Numbered from the stretch's first letter, positions 20,450 through 30,355 are shown. The stretch is DNA of 59,659 nt from an uncultured Bacilli bacterium (GCA_947626895.1 CANQTY010000001.1:66477-126135); one strand, 5' to 3'. Notes: generated from the letters alone by a model not told the origin. Made by a program: numbers and translations.

Positions 20450-21346
20450 TTATCCTTTTACTGCGCCACCTGTAACACCAGATACATAGTACTTCTGTAA
20501 GGCGAAGAACAAGATTGTAATCGGTAGTGCTACCACGACCGCACCTGCAGCGAATTGTGTGTAATAAGATGTGGCGATATCTTGACCTGTTGTGAATTGG
20601 TATAAGCCAATTGCAACTGTCCAGTTCGATGTATTTTGTAAGCCAATGATATATGAGGATGTAACATAGTCACCCCATGGTCCCATAAAGCTTGTTAATA
20701 CAGTATAGACAATAATGGGTTTTGCAAGAGGTAAGATAATTTGCCAGAAGATTTGGCTCTTTGACGCTCCATCAATCATCGCTGCTTCATCGATATTTTT
20801 AGAAATTGTATCGAAGAATCCTTTTGCAATGTAGTAACCTCCACCTGCTCCTGCAGAATAGATAATTACGAGGGAGAAATAATTTCCTTGGAGATGGAAG
20901 ATATCTCTCATAACCCAATACATGATAATCATTCCTAAGAATCCAGGGAACATACCAATGACAAGATTCACTTTCATGAAAATCGTACGAGCTTTGAATC
21001 TAAATCTAGATAAAGCATAGGCTGTTCCTAGTACGAATAAGGTCGAAATTAGACAAGATAATACTGCAACAATTAACGTATTGCAGAACCATCCAAAGAA
21101 ATATCCGTCTAATGAATGGTTAGAGGCACGAGGATTTGTAACCCCTGTAAAATTACTAAATAAATATAGATAATTATCGAAGGTAAACGTTTCAGGAATT
21201 AATTGTGAACGAACACTAATTCCACCTCCTCCAAACGATTGGAGAACAATCCATACAATTGGTAATACCCAAATGATGGACATGATTCCTAAGATTAAAT
21301 AAATGATTGTGTTCGAAATAATTCGACTTGCTTTTAAACTTTTCAT
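20450..21346 (-). CDS. malG: maltodextrin ABC transporter permease MalG
   Basis: EAA loop DEAAMIDGASKSQIFWQIILPLAKPIIVYTVL; KYYVSGVTGGAVKG terminus. Confidence 0.93.
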   Translation of the reverse strand: MKSLKASRIISNTIIYLILGIMSIIWVLPIVWIVLQSFGGGGISVRSQLIPETFTFDNYLYLFSNFTGVTNPRASNHSLDGYFFGWFCNTLIVAVLSCLISTLFVLGTAYALSRFRFKARTIFMKVNLVIGMFPGFLGMIIMYWVMRDIFHLQGNYFSLVIIYSAGAGGGYYIAKGFFDTISKNIDEAAMIDGASKSQIFWQIILPLAKPIIVYTVLTSFMGPWGDYVTSSYIIGLQNTSNWTVAIGLYQFTTGQDIATSYYTQFAAGAVVVALPITILFFALQKYYVSGVTGGAVKG

Positions 21347-21347
21347 A

Positions 21348-24203
21348 TTACTGGAATTGATCCTCCTCTTTTATAGAATTACTCTTGTTATACATAACAA
21401 TGGAGATAAAGGAACAAATAATGAATATTACAATACCGATTGTACTAGCAATACCATATTGAGGATTATTCGTGGATGTAACAATCTTATATAAGAATGT
21501 AATTAATAAGTCTGTTTGTCCTAAGCCTAATAATCCTGATCCAACGATTGATGGACCCCCACCTGTAAGGAAGAAGATAACATTGAAGTTATTAATATTA
21601 CCAATAAATTGAGTAATGAGATAAGGTCCAGTGACGAATAAGATGTAAGGCATCGTAATCTTCGCAAATTGTGTGACTGTCCCAGCACCATCAACTTTTG
21701 CAGATTCATATAAATCTTTTGGAATATTTAATAAGATACCTGTTGTGGATAGAATGGTATATGGAATACCAACCCATACGTTAACTAGAATAATGATGAT
21801 TTTTGCCATCATAACTCCATTTGCAGATCCATCGGAACCAAAGCCTAATCGGTAGCCAAATGTATCATTGAATAATCTTCCTAATGCACCCGTATCTTTT
21901 AATAAGGTAGCAATTGATAGTAAGGAAATGAATTGAGGAATTGCGACTGTCATCATGAAGATTGTTCTCCATAATTTCTTAAGTCTAATACCTTCTTTGT
22001 TAATTAATAAGGCAACAACAATACCTAAGATATAGTTTGAGAATGTGGCAACAATTGCCCAAATCATCGTCCATTCAACAGTTCTTAATAAAGCATTTGG
22101 TAAGACAACATAGACCGAATCCGCGGGAGGATTAAATAATGTAGCAAAGTTATCAAATCCTATCCATGTAAATAATTGAGTTGGTGGAATATGTCCTGTT
22201 GAGTAGTTTGTAAATGCCACGAGAATTGAGAACAATAATGGCATGATAGACATAAATAAGATACCAATAACAGGAAGTGATAAGATTGTAATATGGAACT
22301 TATCATTAAATAAGCTCTTCACTGTCTCTTTAAAGGAAACTGGTCTTCCATTATATTTATCTGGATGATCTTTAACATATTGTTCTTTTTCTTTATCAAG
22401 TGTATTTAACTCTTTTTCAACTTCTTCACTTGTCATAAAACGCTGTGCTTTATTTTCAGTGATTAATAATTTCTTAGCGAATGCTTGAGCATCTTTATAA
22501 TTTAATTTGTATTCAACAATCATCATATCGATGACTTCTTGCATCGCAAATTCTTCACTTGTATAATTCGTTTTTAAGTATTTCTTATCACGATTATAAG
22601 CATTTTTAGATTCTTTAATTTCTTCTTTTTCAAGAAGTTTAATATTCTTATCACTTGGTAAGTCATTTAAACTTCTCATAATTGCAGTAGTTCCATCAAC
22701 TAATTTAGCTTTAGCTTCCATTAAAAGTTGATTTTTATTTGGATCATTCGCGGCTTTAATCGCTTTAACTTCTTCTTTATAAGCAACTTTTACTTTTGCT
22801 AATTCATCATTTAAAGCCTTTTTCTTTTCGCGGATAGCATCAAAGCTAGTTCGTGTATTGGTGATTTTTTGATTCATCTCTTCACCCAAAGAAACAATCT
22901 TTTGAACGTTTTCTTCGTTCTTTTCTTGATACTTATCTAATTTAGATTCGTATAAATCTTTAAATTCTTGATAATGTGAATAGAAGAGAATCTTTGCATC
23001 TAAACTAGCAACGTATTTATAGTAATCATTAAATTTACCATACTTATCATTATTTCTAGTTTCTTGAATTTCTACGAATGTTAAGTAACGTTTATGGATT
23101 TCCTCTAAAACGTGATTTTGTTTTTTAATTTTGTTATCCCATTTTGCAAGTTTACCCATGTTCTTGTTTTCATACTTTTCAATAGAAATATCTAATTTTT
23201 CAAAGTATTCAGGATCATCACCTGTGTAAGCTTTACGTTTTTCATCACATTCTGCAATGTGGGCTTTTAGACCATCTTGGCAAATTTGATTGACTTTTTC
23301 TCTTTTTGTTTCTAATTTCGCGATAACATTTTCTTGACGTTTAACGGTTTTAAAATATTTATAAGAATGTCTGCAGTTATTGATTAATAAATATCTTGTA
23401 TAATCTGCATCCTTTTTATTTTCTATTTTGCTAACGTATTCATCAATTTCGGCTTTTTTAGAATTGATAAAGTCTTTACAAGAAATACCTTCTTCGAATG
23501 CTTTTTTTGCTTCGGCATCAAATTTTTTAGAGATTTCAATATTATCTTTATAAAGTTGTTCGAAATGGATGAACTCTTTAATACGATAATTATTGTAACC
23601 ACTATTGATGCTACGATTCCAAATATAAAGGAAGAAGAAGATGGATAAGATCCATAATAATCCATAAATAAGGATCATAATGGAGTTATCACCATTAATC
23701 CATTCACAGAATTGTTCATCTTCACAGAATGGATCTGGTCCAGGTGCCACTAAACCAAGTTTTCCAAATGTTAACATGTAAAGGGCATTTGCACCAAATA
23801 AAGCAAAGAAAACGATGTATAAAACTTCAAATAATGCAAAAAGTACACCATTTACATATTGTTTATTTGAGAATGATGAGAATCCAAATAAGAAGAACGA
23901 TAATCTTCCTGATCTATCATTATATTTAAATTGATGTGCTTTTCGCTTAAAAAAGTCTTTAATACCGATTACACCATGGAAAACACCTAATCCGAATAAT
24001 TTGAAAAAGTGACCAATGGACGTAAACATTGATACTACTAAATCAAAAAGCCAATAAATCGCTTTCCAAATCGCGGATAAAACTACAGTGAAAAAATAAA
24101 CAACTGGATTTATAAGTTTTACCTTTCTAGCAAATACGCTATTTACCTGAGGGTTTTCTTTTTCATTAGAGTTTTTTATTTCTTCGTTTGTATTATTACT
24201 CAT
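21348..24203 (-). CDS. malF: maltodextrin ABC transporter permease MalF with ~650-aa N-terminal membrane/coiled-coil extension
   Basis: C-terminal permease with EAA loop YESAKVDGAGTVTQFAKITMPYILFVTGPYLI; N-terminus carries extra TM segments and a long charged helical region. Confidence 0.9.
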   Translation of the reverse strand: MSNNTNEEIKNSNEKENPQVNSVFARKVKLINPVVYFFTVVLSAIWKAIYWLFDLVVSMFTSIGHFFKLFGLGVFHGVIGIKDFFKRKAHQFKYNDRSGRLSFFLFGFSSFSNKQYVNGVLFALFEVLYIVFFALFGANALYMLTFGKLGLVAPGPDPFCEDEQFCEWINGDNSIMILIYGLLWILSIFFFLYIWNRSINSGYNNYRIKEFIHFEQLYKDNIEISKKFDAEAKKAFEEGISCKDFINSKKAEIDEYVSKIENKKDADYTRYLLINNCRHSYKYFKTVKRQENVIAKLETKREKVNQICQDGLKAHIAECDEKRKAYTGDDPEYFEKLDISIEKYENKNMGKLAKWDNKIKKQNHVLEEIHKRYLTFVEIQETRNNDKYGKFNDYYKYVASLDAKILFYSHYQEFKDLYESKLDKYQEKNEENVQKIVSLGEEMNQKITNTRTSFDAIREKKKALNDELAKVKVAYKEEVKAIKAANDPNKNQLLMEAKAKLVDGTTAIMRSLNDLPSDKNIKLLEKEEIKESKNAYNRDKKYLKTNYTSEEFAMQEVIDMMIVEYKLNYKDAQAFAKKLLITENKAQRFMTSEEVEKELNTLDKEKEQYVKDHPDKYNGRPVSFKETVKSLFNDKFHITILSLPVIGILFMSIMPLLFSILVAFTNYSTGHIPPTQLFTWIGFDNFATLFNPPADSVYVVLPNALLRTVEWTMIWAIVATFSNYILGIVVALLINKEGIRLKKLWRTIFMMTVAIPQFISLLSIATLLKDTGALGRLFNDTFGYRLGFGSDGSANGVMMAKIIIILVNVWVGIPYTILSTTGILLNIPKDLYESAKVDGAGTVTQFAKITMPYILFVTGPYLITQFIGNINNFNVIFFLTGGGPSIVGSGLLGLGQTDLLITFLYKIVTSTNNPQYGIASTIGIVIFIICSFISIVMYNKSNSIKEEDQFQ

Positions 24204-24219
24204 ATCACCACTCCCCTTA

Positions 24220-24257
24220 AAAAAATCATATAGGAGGAGAATTACTCCTCCTATATG
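24220..24257 (-). terminator. strong malE-malF intercistronic hairpin (attenuator/partial terminator)
   Basis: CATATAGGAGGAG-TAATT-CTCCTCCTATATG, 13-bp perfect stem, followed on the minus strand by ATTTTTTTAAG. Confidence 0.8.
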
Positions 24258-24280
24258 AGATAAAAATTAAATTAAGTTAA

Positions 24281-25561
24281 CTATTGTGCAACTCTTAAAG
24301 TATCCATTTGTTCCTTTAAGAATTGTGTCCATGTTTTGCCAGCTAAATTGCTATCAAGATAAGCTTGACCAATGGCTTGACCAATATCCCAATATCTATC
24401 TTGTGCGGTCTTAGCTTGCACGCATGCATAAGCATTTTGTTCAACTAATGCTGCACCACCAATTGTAACGTTAGCTGTATATCTTGAATCTTTTGCAGCT
24501 TCATTATTACATGGAAGTGCTTGACGTTTTTCAAAACGAACGAGTTGAGCTTCTTTTGAAGTTAAGAGTTCTGCAAGAGCAGCAGCTGTTTTTTGTTCTG
24601 CGACAGGACGTGTTTTATTTAAGCAATAAACTTTAGATCCTGTAAATGAAGCCATTTGATAGCTCTTTCCTTCAATCTTATATGTTGGAAGTTTTGTGGC
24701 TGCTAAATTATTACCTACGATTGGTTTTAATTCGTTTTCCATCCAAGTACCAGATACAGCAGCGATTAATGAACCATCAGAAAATCCAGCAGAAATGTTT
24801 TCGTTAGATCCAGTTACTAATGTTCCATCAGCATAATATGGAGTTAATAAACCAGCAATGTATTCAGAAACTTTAACACCTGTTTCATTATCCCAGTTTG
24901 TAACATATTTAACTTTACCTTCAGCATCTTTTTCCCAATATAAGGAATCAACACCACAGGCATCTGGGGACATAATGAAGGAGTTTGCATACCATCCATT
25001 AGCGACATCCATTAAAACCTTTTTATTATTGGCTTTTGCTAAGGCTAACAAATCCTCTAAAGAACCAACTTTATCTTGGATTCCAGAGACACCCTTGTTA
25101 TACCATAAGAAGTATCCGTTATCAGAAGTTACTGGATAACCATATAATTTACCATCAAGTGTTGCACCAGCAACTGCGACTGCAGAGTTTTCTGCGACGA
25201 CTTTATCTTTTCTTGAACCTTTAAGTTCAGAAACGATATCTTTAGATTGTAAATTGAAGATATGGTCATCAGCACATAAGAATAATGCTGGCGCGCCATC
25301 AACGGTTGGGTCTTTTGCTAAGGTTGTACCTGCATCAGATTCTGCAACGGCTGTAAATGTGTAATTGAATTTTGCACTAGCTTCTGTTTGTTTGCTATTG
25401 TAGTCATTAACGACTGCTTCGATAACTTGTTGTTCTGCGGCGGTTGCCCAAATGTCAATATGGACATAATCACCAGCAGGAGCTGCTTCTTGTTGTTGGC
25501 AAGCAACTAAGCCTAATGTGGTCATTAAGGCTGTTCCTAAAATTAATAAACCTTTTTTCAT
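24281..25561 (-). CDS. malE: maltodextrin-binding lipoprotein MalE
   Basis: Lipobox LMTTLGLVAC; VHIDIWATAAEQQVIEAVVNDYN; position beside malFG. Confidence 0.9.
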   Translation of the reverse strand: MKKGLLILGTALMTTLGLVACQQQEAAPAGDYVHIDIWATAAEQQVIEAVVNDYNSKQTEASAKFNYTFTAVAESDAGTTLAKDPTVDGAPALFLCADDHIFNLQSKDIVSELKGSRKDKVVAENSAVAVAGATLDGKLYGYPVTSDNGYFLWYNKGVSGIQDKVGSLEDLLALAKANNKKVLMDVANGWYANSFIMSPDACGVDSLYWEKDAEGKVKYVTNWDNETGVKVSEYIAGLLTPYYADGTLVTGSNENISAGFSDGSLIAAVSGTWMENELKPIVGNNLAATKLPTYKIEGKSYQMASFTGSKVYCLNKTRPVAEQKTAAALAELLTSKEAQLVRFEKRQALPCNNEAAKDSRYTANVTIGGAALVEQNAYACVQAKTAQDRYWDIGQAIGQAYLDSNLAGKTWTQFLKEQMDTLRVAQ

Positions 25562-25584
25562 ATTCTTTTTTCTCCTTATTTAGT

Positions 25585-26142
25585 TTATTGAGCTGCTGTA
25601 GCTGCTGTGAAATCAATCACAAATTTGAATGAACGTCCAGCGTCATCAGTTTTGAAATTGTATGGATCATATGAGATGTGATATGTACCAGCTTTATTTA
25701 CTGTAACATTAGATCTATTGGAACTACCTTGATTCCAACTTTCTTTTGTTTTGTCTGGAAATAAGGCTTTAAATGCAGCATTACATTCATCAAAGTCTAC
25801 ATCTTCCATACCATATTGTACATTCCAAGAGTTTGAGGCGATAAATTTGAATTCTGCGTTTGCGCCATTAGCCACCATATCTGCTGTAACTACTGCGTCA
25901 AAGGTATATTCATTACTTGTAACTCTTGTAAATCTACATGAAGGATTTGCTTCCTTAATGGTTTTAATGTTATCCCAACCATGCCAATGAGAACCAATAA
26001 TATACATTTCTTCATTTGCTTCAAATTTATTGGTATTTTGTTCAAAGCTATCTCTTTCGTCAGGTTGTTGATTACATGCTACTAATCCAAGTCCACCAAG
26101 CACTGCTAGTGAACAAAGTAACACTTTAGTTTTATTAAACAT
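25585..26142 (-). CDS. small secreted lipoprotein, possible SusE/SusF-like starch-binding fold
   Basis: Lipobox LAVLGGLGLVAC; MYIIGSHWHGWDNI, FKFIASNSWNVQYG; located between malK and malE. Confidence 0.65.
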   Translation of the reverse strand: MFNKTKVLLCSLAVLGGLGLVACNQQPDERDSFEQNTNKFEANEEMYIIGSHWHGWDNIKTIKEANPSCRFTRVTSNEYTFDAVVTADMVANGANAEFKFIASNSWNVQYGMEDVDFDECNAAFKALFPDKTKESWNQGSSNRSNVTVNKAGTYHISYDPYNFKTDDAGRSFKFVIDFTAATAAQ

Positions 26143-26166
26143 TCTTATCTCCTTTCTTTTTCATCG

Positions 26167-26190
26167 GAGCAGTTTGCTACAAATCTGCTC
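26167..26190 (-). promoter_or_regulatory. intercistronic stem-loop between malK and the lipoprotein gene
   Basis: GAGCAG...CTGCTC inverted repeat in the 105-bp gap. Confidence 0.45.
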
Positions 26191-26247
26191 GTTTAAAAAT
26201 GTTTATATATATTAATAGAGATTATTTTCTCCTTATTAATACCGAAG

Positions 26248-27354
26248 TTAAATTGCCATTTCTGTATCAACATCAAAGAAATGGACTTTATCTACTTTGA
26301 AATCAATTCTTAATTTATCGTGAATTGAAATCACTTTATTTGCAGGGAATTTAGCAACAAGATCAACGCCACCAAAATCACTATGAATGTAATATTCATT
26401 TCCTAATAATTCAGCGACATTGACTTCGATTTCATAACCGCCTTCTTCAACAGGAATAATGTTTTCTGGACGGATACCTAAGATGACTTTACTTGGAATC
26501 TTCTTTCCTTTATAAACTTCTTTTGGAATCTTAATTTCTTTTCCATCTTTACATTTTGCAACACCTGTTTTTTCATCAAAGTCGACAAGTAAGAAATTCA
26601 TAGCAGGGGATCCAATGAATCCTGCGACGAATAAATTGCTTGGATTATTATAAATTTCAATTGGTGTGCCAATTTGTTGAATTCTACCTAATTTCATGAC
26701 GACGATTCTAGAAGCCATAGTCATTGCTTCAGTTTGGTCGTGTGTAACATAAATGGTTGTGGCTCCTAAGGCCTCATGTAATTTGATGATTTCACTTCTC
26801 ATTTGTACTCTTAATTTTGCATCAAGGTTAGATAATGGTTCATCCATTAAGAAGACTTTAGCATTACGAACAACTGCTCTACCTAAAGCAACACGTTGTC
26901 TTTGACCACCTGATAAAGCTTTTGGTTTACGATCAAGATATTCTGTAATTTGTAAAATTCGTGCAGCTTCATGTACTCTTTTATCAATTTCATATTTTGG
27001 CATTCTTCTAATTTTTAAACCAAATGCCATATTGTCATATACGGACATATGTGGATATAAGGCGTAAGATTGGAACACCATTGCGATATCTCTATCTTTA
27101 GGTGTCTTATCATTACAAAGTTCATTATCGATGTAAAGTTCACCTTTGGTAATATCCTCTAGACCTGCTATCATTCTTAAGGTTGTAGATTTACCACATC
27201 CTGATGGACCAACGAAAACAATGAATTCATGTTTTTTAATTTCAAGATTGAAATCAAACACGGCTTGTACATTGTTATCATAGATTTTGTCTATGTGTCT
27301 TAATGATACAAACGATTCTTCATTCTTTTTTTCATCAACCACATTATTTGCCAT
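26248..27354 (-). CDS. malK: ABC transporter ATP-binding protein (MalK/MsmK/UgpC)
   Basis: [55 protein letters not shown]. Confidence 0.95.
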   Translation of the reverse strand: MANNVVDEKKNEESFVSLRHIDKIYDNNVQAVFDFNLEIKKHEFIVFVGPSGCGKSTTLRMIAGLEDITKGELYIDNELCNDKTPKDRDIAMVFQSYALYPHMSVYDNMAFGLKIRRMPKYEIDKRVHEAARILQITEYLDRKPKALSGGQRQRVALGRAVVRNAKVFLMDEPLSNLDAKLRVQMRSEIIKLHEALGATTIYVTHDQTEAMTMASRIVVMKLGRIQQIGTPIEIYNNPSNLFVAGFIGSPAMNFLLVDFDEKTGVAKCKDGKEIKIPKEVYKGKKIPSKVILGIRPENIIPVEEGGYEIEVNVAELLGNEYYIHSDFGGVDLVAKFPANKVISIHDKLRIDFKVDKVHFFDVDTEMAI

Positions 27355-27408
27355 ATAAATTTAATCCTCCGTTAAACTGCATTTTGTAATTTGTATAAAT
27401 ACAAAATA

Positions 27409-27465
27409 TGCAAGCGGTTTCAATACCACGTATAAATAATACCCCCCCCCGTACCTTTTTGTCAA
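27409..27465 (-). promoter_or_regulatory. malK-operon promoter with G9 tract in spacer and cre/LacI-type operator
   Basis: Minus strand TTGACA (27460-27465), AAAAGGTACGGGGGGGGG (18 nt), TATTAT (27436-27441), then TGAAACCGCTTGCA (27409-27422). Confidence 0.8.
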
Positions 27466-27902
27466 GAAAAACCTACTTTTCGCACGGAAATAAAGGCATT
27501 TGTTAAAAAAATTACCTCTTATTTTTATACCCCTGAAAGCGGCTTTCATTTTTGTATTAAATTTGTGCACAAGCACAAATCTTATTTTTTATCAATTTTT
27601 TTAATCGTATTTTTTTACCCATATAAACAAATAGGTTGATTTTTATATAAAAAAACCATAAAAATAGCTAAAAATTTTTTTGACTAAAAAAATAAGAAGC
27701 ATTGAAAATTAGCCCATTAATAAGGCATTTTTTAAGTAAAAAAATGGCTTTATTTTTCCTATTAAAATTTCACTATTTTTCTGATGATTTTTTTAGTTAA
27801 AATTTTTTTTGAATTTTTTTATAATTTAACCCCATATGCGTCTATAAAATCATCATTTTTTATCTAAAATGAATTTTCTATTATCATGATTAATTCTTTA
27901 AA

Positions 27903-28853
27903 TTGAATTTTTTATTTCTTATAATTAAAGACATGAAAGAGATGAAAATGAATCAATTAATTGTATCAAAAGATGGTCCTATTAAGTCCATTCAAGAAGC
28001 CATTAACTCTATAGTATATGGAAATCATGTTTCTATATATATAAAGGAAGGAATCTATGAAGAAAAAATCATCATCGATAAACCCAATATCGATTTAATT
28101 GGTGAAGGAATTAATAAAACCATTATTAAATATAATGATTATTCTAAAAAGATTCATCCTGATGGAAGAGATTATAATACCTTTAGAACCCCAACAGCGC
28201 TTGTTCTAGGGGATTATTGTAAAATCAAAGATTTAGCAATTTATAATTCTGCTGATCCTAAAGGAGGACAAGCTATTGCTTTAGCTATCTATGGGAATCA
28301 TTTTTCTTTAGATAGTGCAAGAATATCTTCCTATAATGATACTTTATTTTTAGGACCCCTTCCTGATGATTTAAAAGAACGCTATACAAAATTTTTAACT
28401 CCAAGAGAATTATTTATTGAAGGAAATCTATATTCTCATTTCAAAAATGCCCTTATTGAAGGTTCTATTGATTTCATCTTTGGCGCAGGCTCTGCTTTAT
28501 TTGATCGTTGTAATATCGTCTCATTAAAAGAAGGATATGTTGCCGCGCCAGGACATAGCCTATTTCAAAAAGATGGATTCATCTTTAATGAATGTCATTT
28601 TATTAATCAAACAAACTTAATGAATTCTACCTATCTAGCTCGACCTTGGAGACCCTATGGTAAATGTGTCTTCTTAAAATGTAGTTATGATAATCATATT
28701 AAAAAAGAAGGAATTGCCTTATGGCATAATTTAACTCCAGAAGAATTCTCTAGATTTTATGAATACCCCTATAATCCTTCAAGAGTAAAATATTTTCTTC
28801 CCTTGAATGATTATGAATATGAAAAATATATCACTCGTTTTATGAATTTTTAA
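27903..28853 (+). CDS. pectinesterase (CE8), no signal peptide
   Basis: GPIKSIQEAIN, YKEGIYEEKI-like, GSIDFIFGAGSALFDRC, YLARPWRPYGKCVFL. Confidence 0.93.
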   Translation: MNFLFLIIKDMKEMKMNQLIVSKDGPIKSIQEAINSIVYGNHVSIYIKEGIYEEKIIIDKPNIDLIGEGINKTIIKYNDYSKKIHPDGRDYNTFRTPTALVLGDYCKIKDLAIYNSADPKGGQAIALAIYGNHFSLDSARISSYNDTLFLGPLPDDLKERYTKFLTPRELFIEGNLYSHFKNALIEGSIDFIFGAGSALFDRCNIVSLKEGYVAAPGHSLFQKDGFIFNECHFINQTNLMNSTYLARPWRPYGKCVFLKCSYDNHIKKEGIALWHNLTPEEFSRFYEYPYNPSRVKYFLPLNDYEYEKYITRFMNF

Positions 28854-28864
28854 CTCAATAATTT

Positions 28865-28887
28865 AATCCGTTTTATGAAGACGGATT
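28865..28887 (+). terminator. intrinsic terminator of pectinesterase gene
   Basis: AATCCGT...ACGGATT followed by TTATTTTACTTTATTT. Confidence 0.75.
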
Positions 28888-28983
28888 TTATTTTACTTTA
28901 TTTGTAACAAAAATGAAAAGTTTACTTTCTAAAACACTTCAAAATAAAAGAAAAATGATGTTTTTTTATATTTTATCTTCAAT

Positions 28984-29008
28984 TATAAAAAATCTCCTTT
29001 ATAGGAGA
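28984..29008 (-). terminator. intrinsic terminator downstream of the AbiEi-like gene
   Basis: TCTCCT-ATAA-AGGAGA then TTTTTTATAA on the minus strand. Confidence 0.7.
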
Positions 29009-29032
29009 CATACATTTATTTTCAAATTCTTC

Positions 29033-29689
29033 TTAAAGACGAATCTTTTTACGCTTATATTCCTCTTTAAAGAAAAGCATCGCTTTAGAATTTAATAGAT
29101 TACGATAAATCCGAATGGGATAAAGATTAATATATTCATCAAAAGTGAAAAAATCAACATGGGTTTCATCGATAAAATTCTTCATCGTAGCAATTAATTC
29201 ATCCCCTTTAATTTTACAACATAAATCAAAACGTAAAATCAAATCAAGGAAACGTAAGGCAGCAATATTCTGCTTGTTAATCTCTACAATGGGTTTATAA
29301 AAAATATATTTTTGCCCATTTATCTTCACTCTTCTTTGCGGAGTCTTTGCCTTATTTGTAGTAATTTCTATCACTTTTGGTTTTTTCTTTGTGAATCCGT
29401 AGCGGTACGCTAATTCATAGCCACTATAAAAACCAATGGTATCATTTTCCATATAATATTTTTCTAAATAACTATTTACATCGACTTTTATAGGATTACC
29501 TTGTTCATCACTATGATTACGATAATATACACCCGTATATAAACGAGTTAAGATATTTTTATCGGTCAATCTTTTCATCGTTTGTCATAAATAATTATAA
29601 TTTTCATAAGGGATTTCATCCATAGAAAAAGCTTCCCCATATGGGATTTTTTCAATTAGTTCAAGGATTTTATCTTTTTCTTTTTCCAT
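29033..29689 (-). pseudogene. AbiEi/DUF6088-like protein interrupted by an in-frame TGA
   Basis: Same-frame translation MEKEKDKILELIEKIPYGEAFSMDEIPYENYNYL-TGA-QTMKRLTDKNILTRLYTGVYYRNH...; ORF track shows only 29033..29578. Confidence 0.65.
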
Positions 29690-29713
29690 GAATAAATTCT
29701 TTCTATATATAAA

Positions 29714-30355
29714 TTAGAAAAGATATTCCATTGTTCCTAAATTATACATATTTTTATATGTTCTTAAGGGACAATTTGAAACATATTTTTTGGCTAAATT
29801 AAAATCAATATCATTATTTTTAAAATAATAATCCAATCGTGATTTTAATCTATTTTCTTTTCTTACTTCAGAAAATGTTTCTATATGAGTCATTAAATCT
29901 AAAAACTCTAAAGTTGTCCTATTTTCTTTTGTAATTTCCACGATAGGTTTATAGATAGCATAACGTAATCCTAATATTTTGATTCTCCGTTGTTCAGTTG
30001 TTGCGGCGTTACTAGATATAAAATTAACCGCAGGATTTTGGCTAGTAAAACCTGCTAAATTTACTAGAGTATAGTAGCAATAAAAGCCAAGGGAGTTCCC
30101 ATCGATATAACATTTACGAATATACTTAAGATAATTACCATAGCCTTCGCTTCCAAAAGATGTAATAAAGTATTTATAATAAACTCCACGCATTAAGCGA
30201 ACTAAGACTTTTTGATCTGCAAGTCTTTTTAAAATAAGTCGAACTTGTTTTTTATTTTCCAAAAGAATTTCCCGTGCAGAAAAAGGTTCTCCCTTAGAGA
30301 ACTTATTAATAAAAGATAATAGTTGATTTCTTTTCCATAAAAATTCCTTTAACAA
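29714..30355 (-). CDS. AbiEi/DUF6088-like winged-HTH protein (possible antitoxin or regulator)
   Basis: FSKGEPFSAREILLENKKQVRLILKRLADQKVLVRLMRGVYYK; co-linear with the downstream interrupted gene. Confidence 0.65.
   Translation of the reverse strand: MLKEFLWKRNQLLSFINKFSKGEPFSAREILLENKKQVRLILKRLADQKVLVRLMRGVYYKYFITSFGSEGYGNYLKYIRKCYIDGNSLGFYCYYTLVNLAGFTSQNPAVNFISSNAATTEQRRIKILGLRYAIYKPIVEITKENRTTLEFLDLMTHIETFSEVRKENRLKSRLDYYFKNNDIDFNLAKKYVSNCPLRTYKNMYNLGTMEYLF

Noticed and set aside
24858-25139. 93-aa plus ORF
   Set aside because: Antisense to malE; no supporting features.
27361-27576. 71-aa minus ORF
   Set aside because: Lies across the malK promoter, operator and G tract; no domain and high poly-G/poly-Y composition. 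Promoter interpretation preferred.
27600-27900. AT-rich intergenic stretch as an origin or mobile element
   Set aside because: Only A/T tracts; no DnaA-box cluster, inverted termini or transposase visible.
29585-29587. In-frame TGA as evidence for genetic code 4 (TGA=Trp)
   Set aside because: Other genes end at TGA sensibly (10226-11011, hipB) and Trp is TGG throughout; a genome-wide recoding is not supported.
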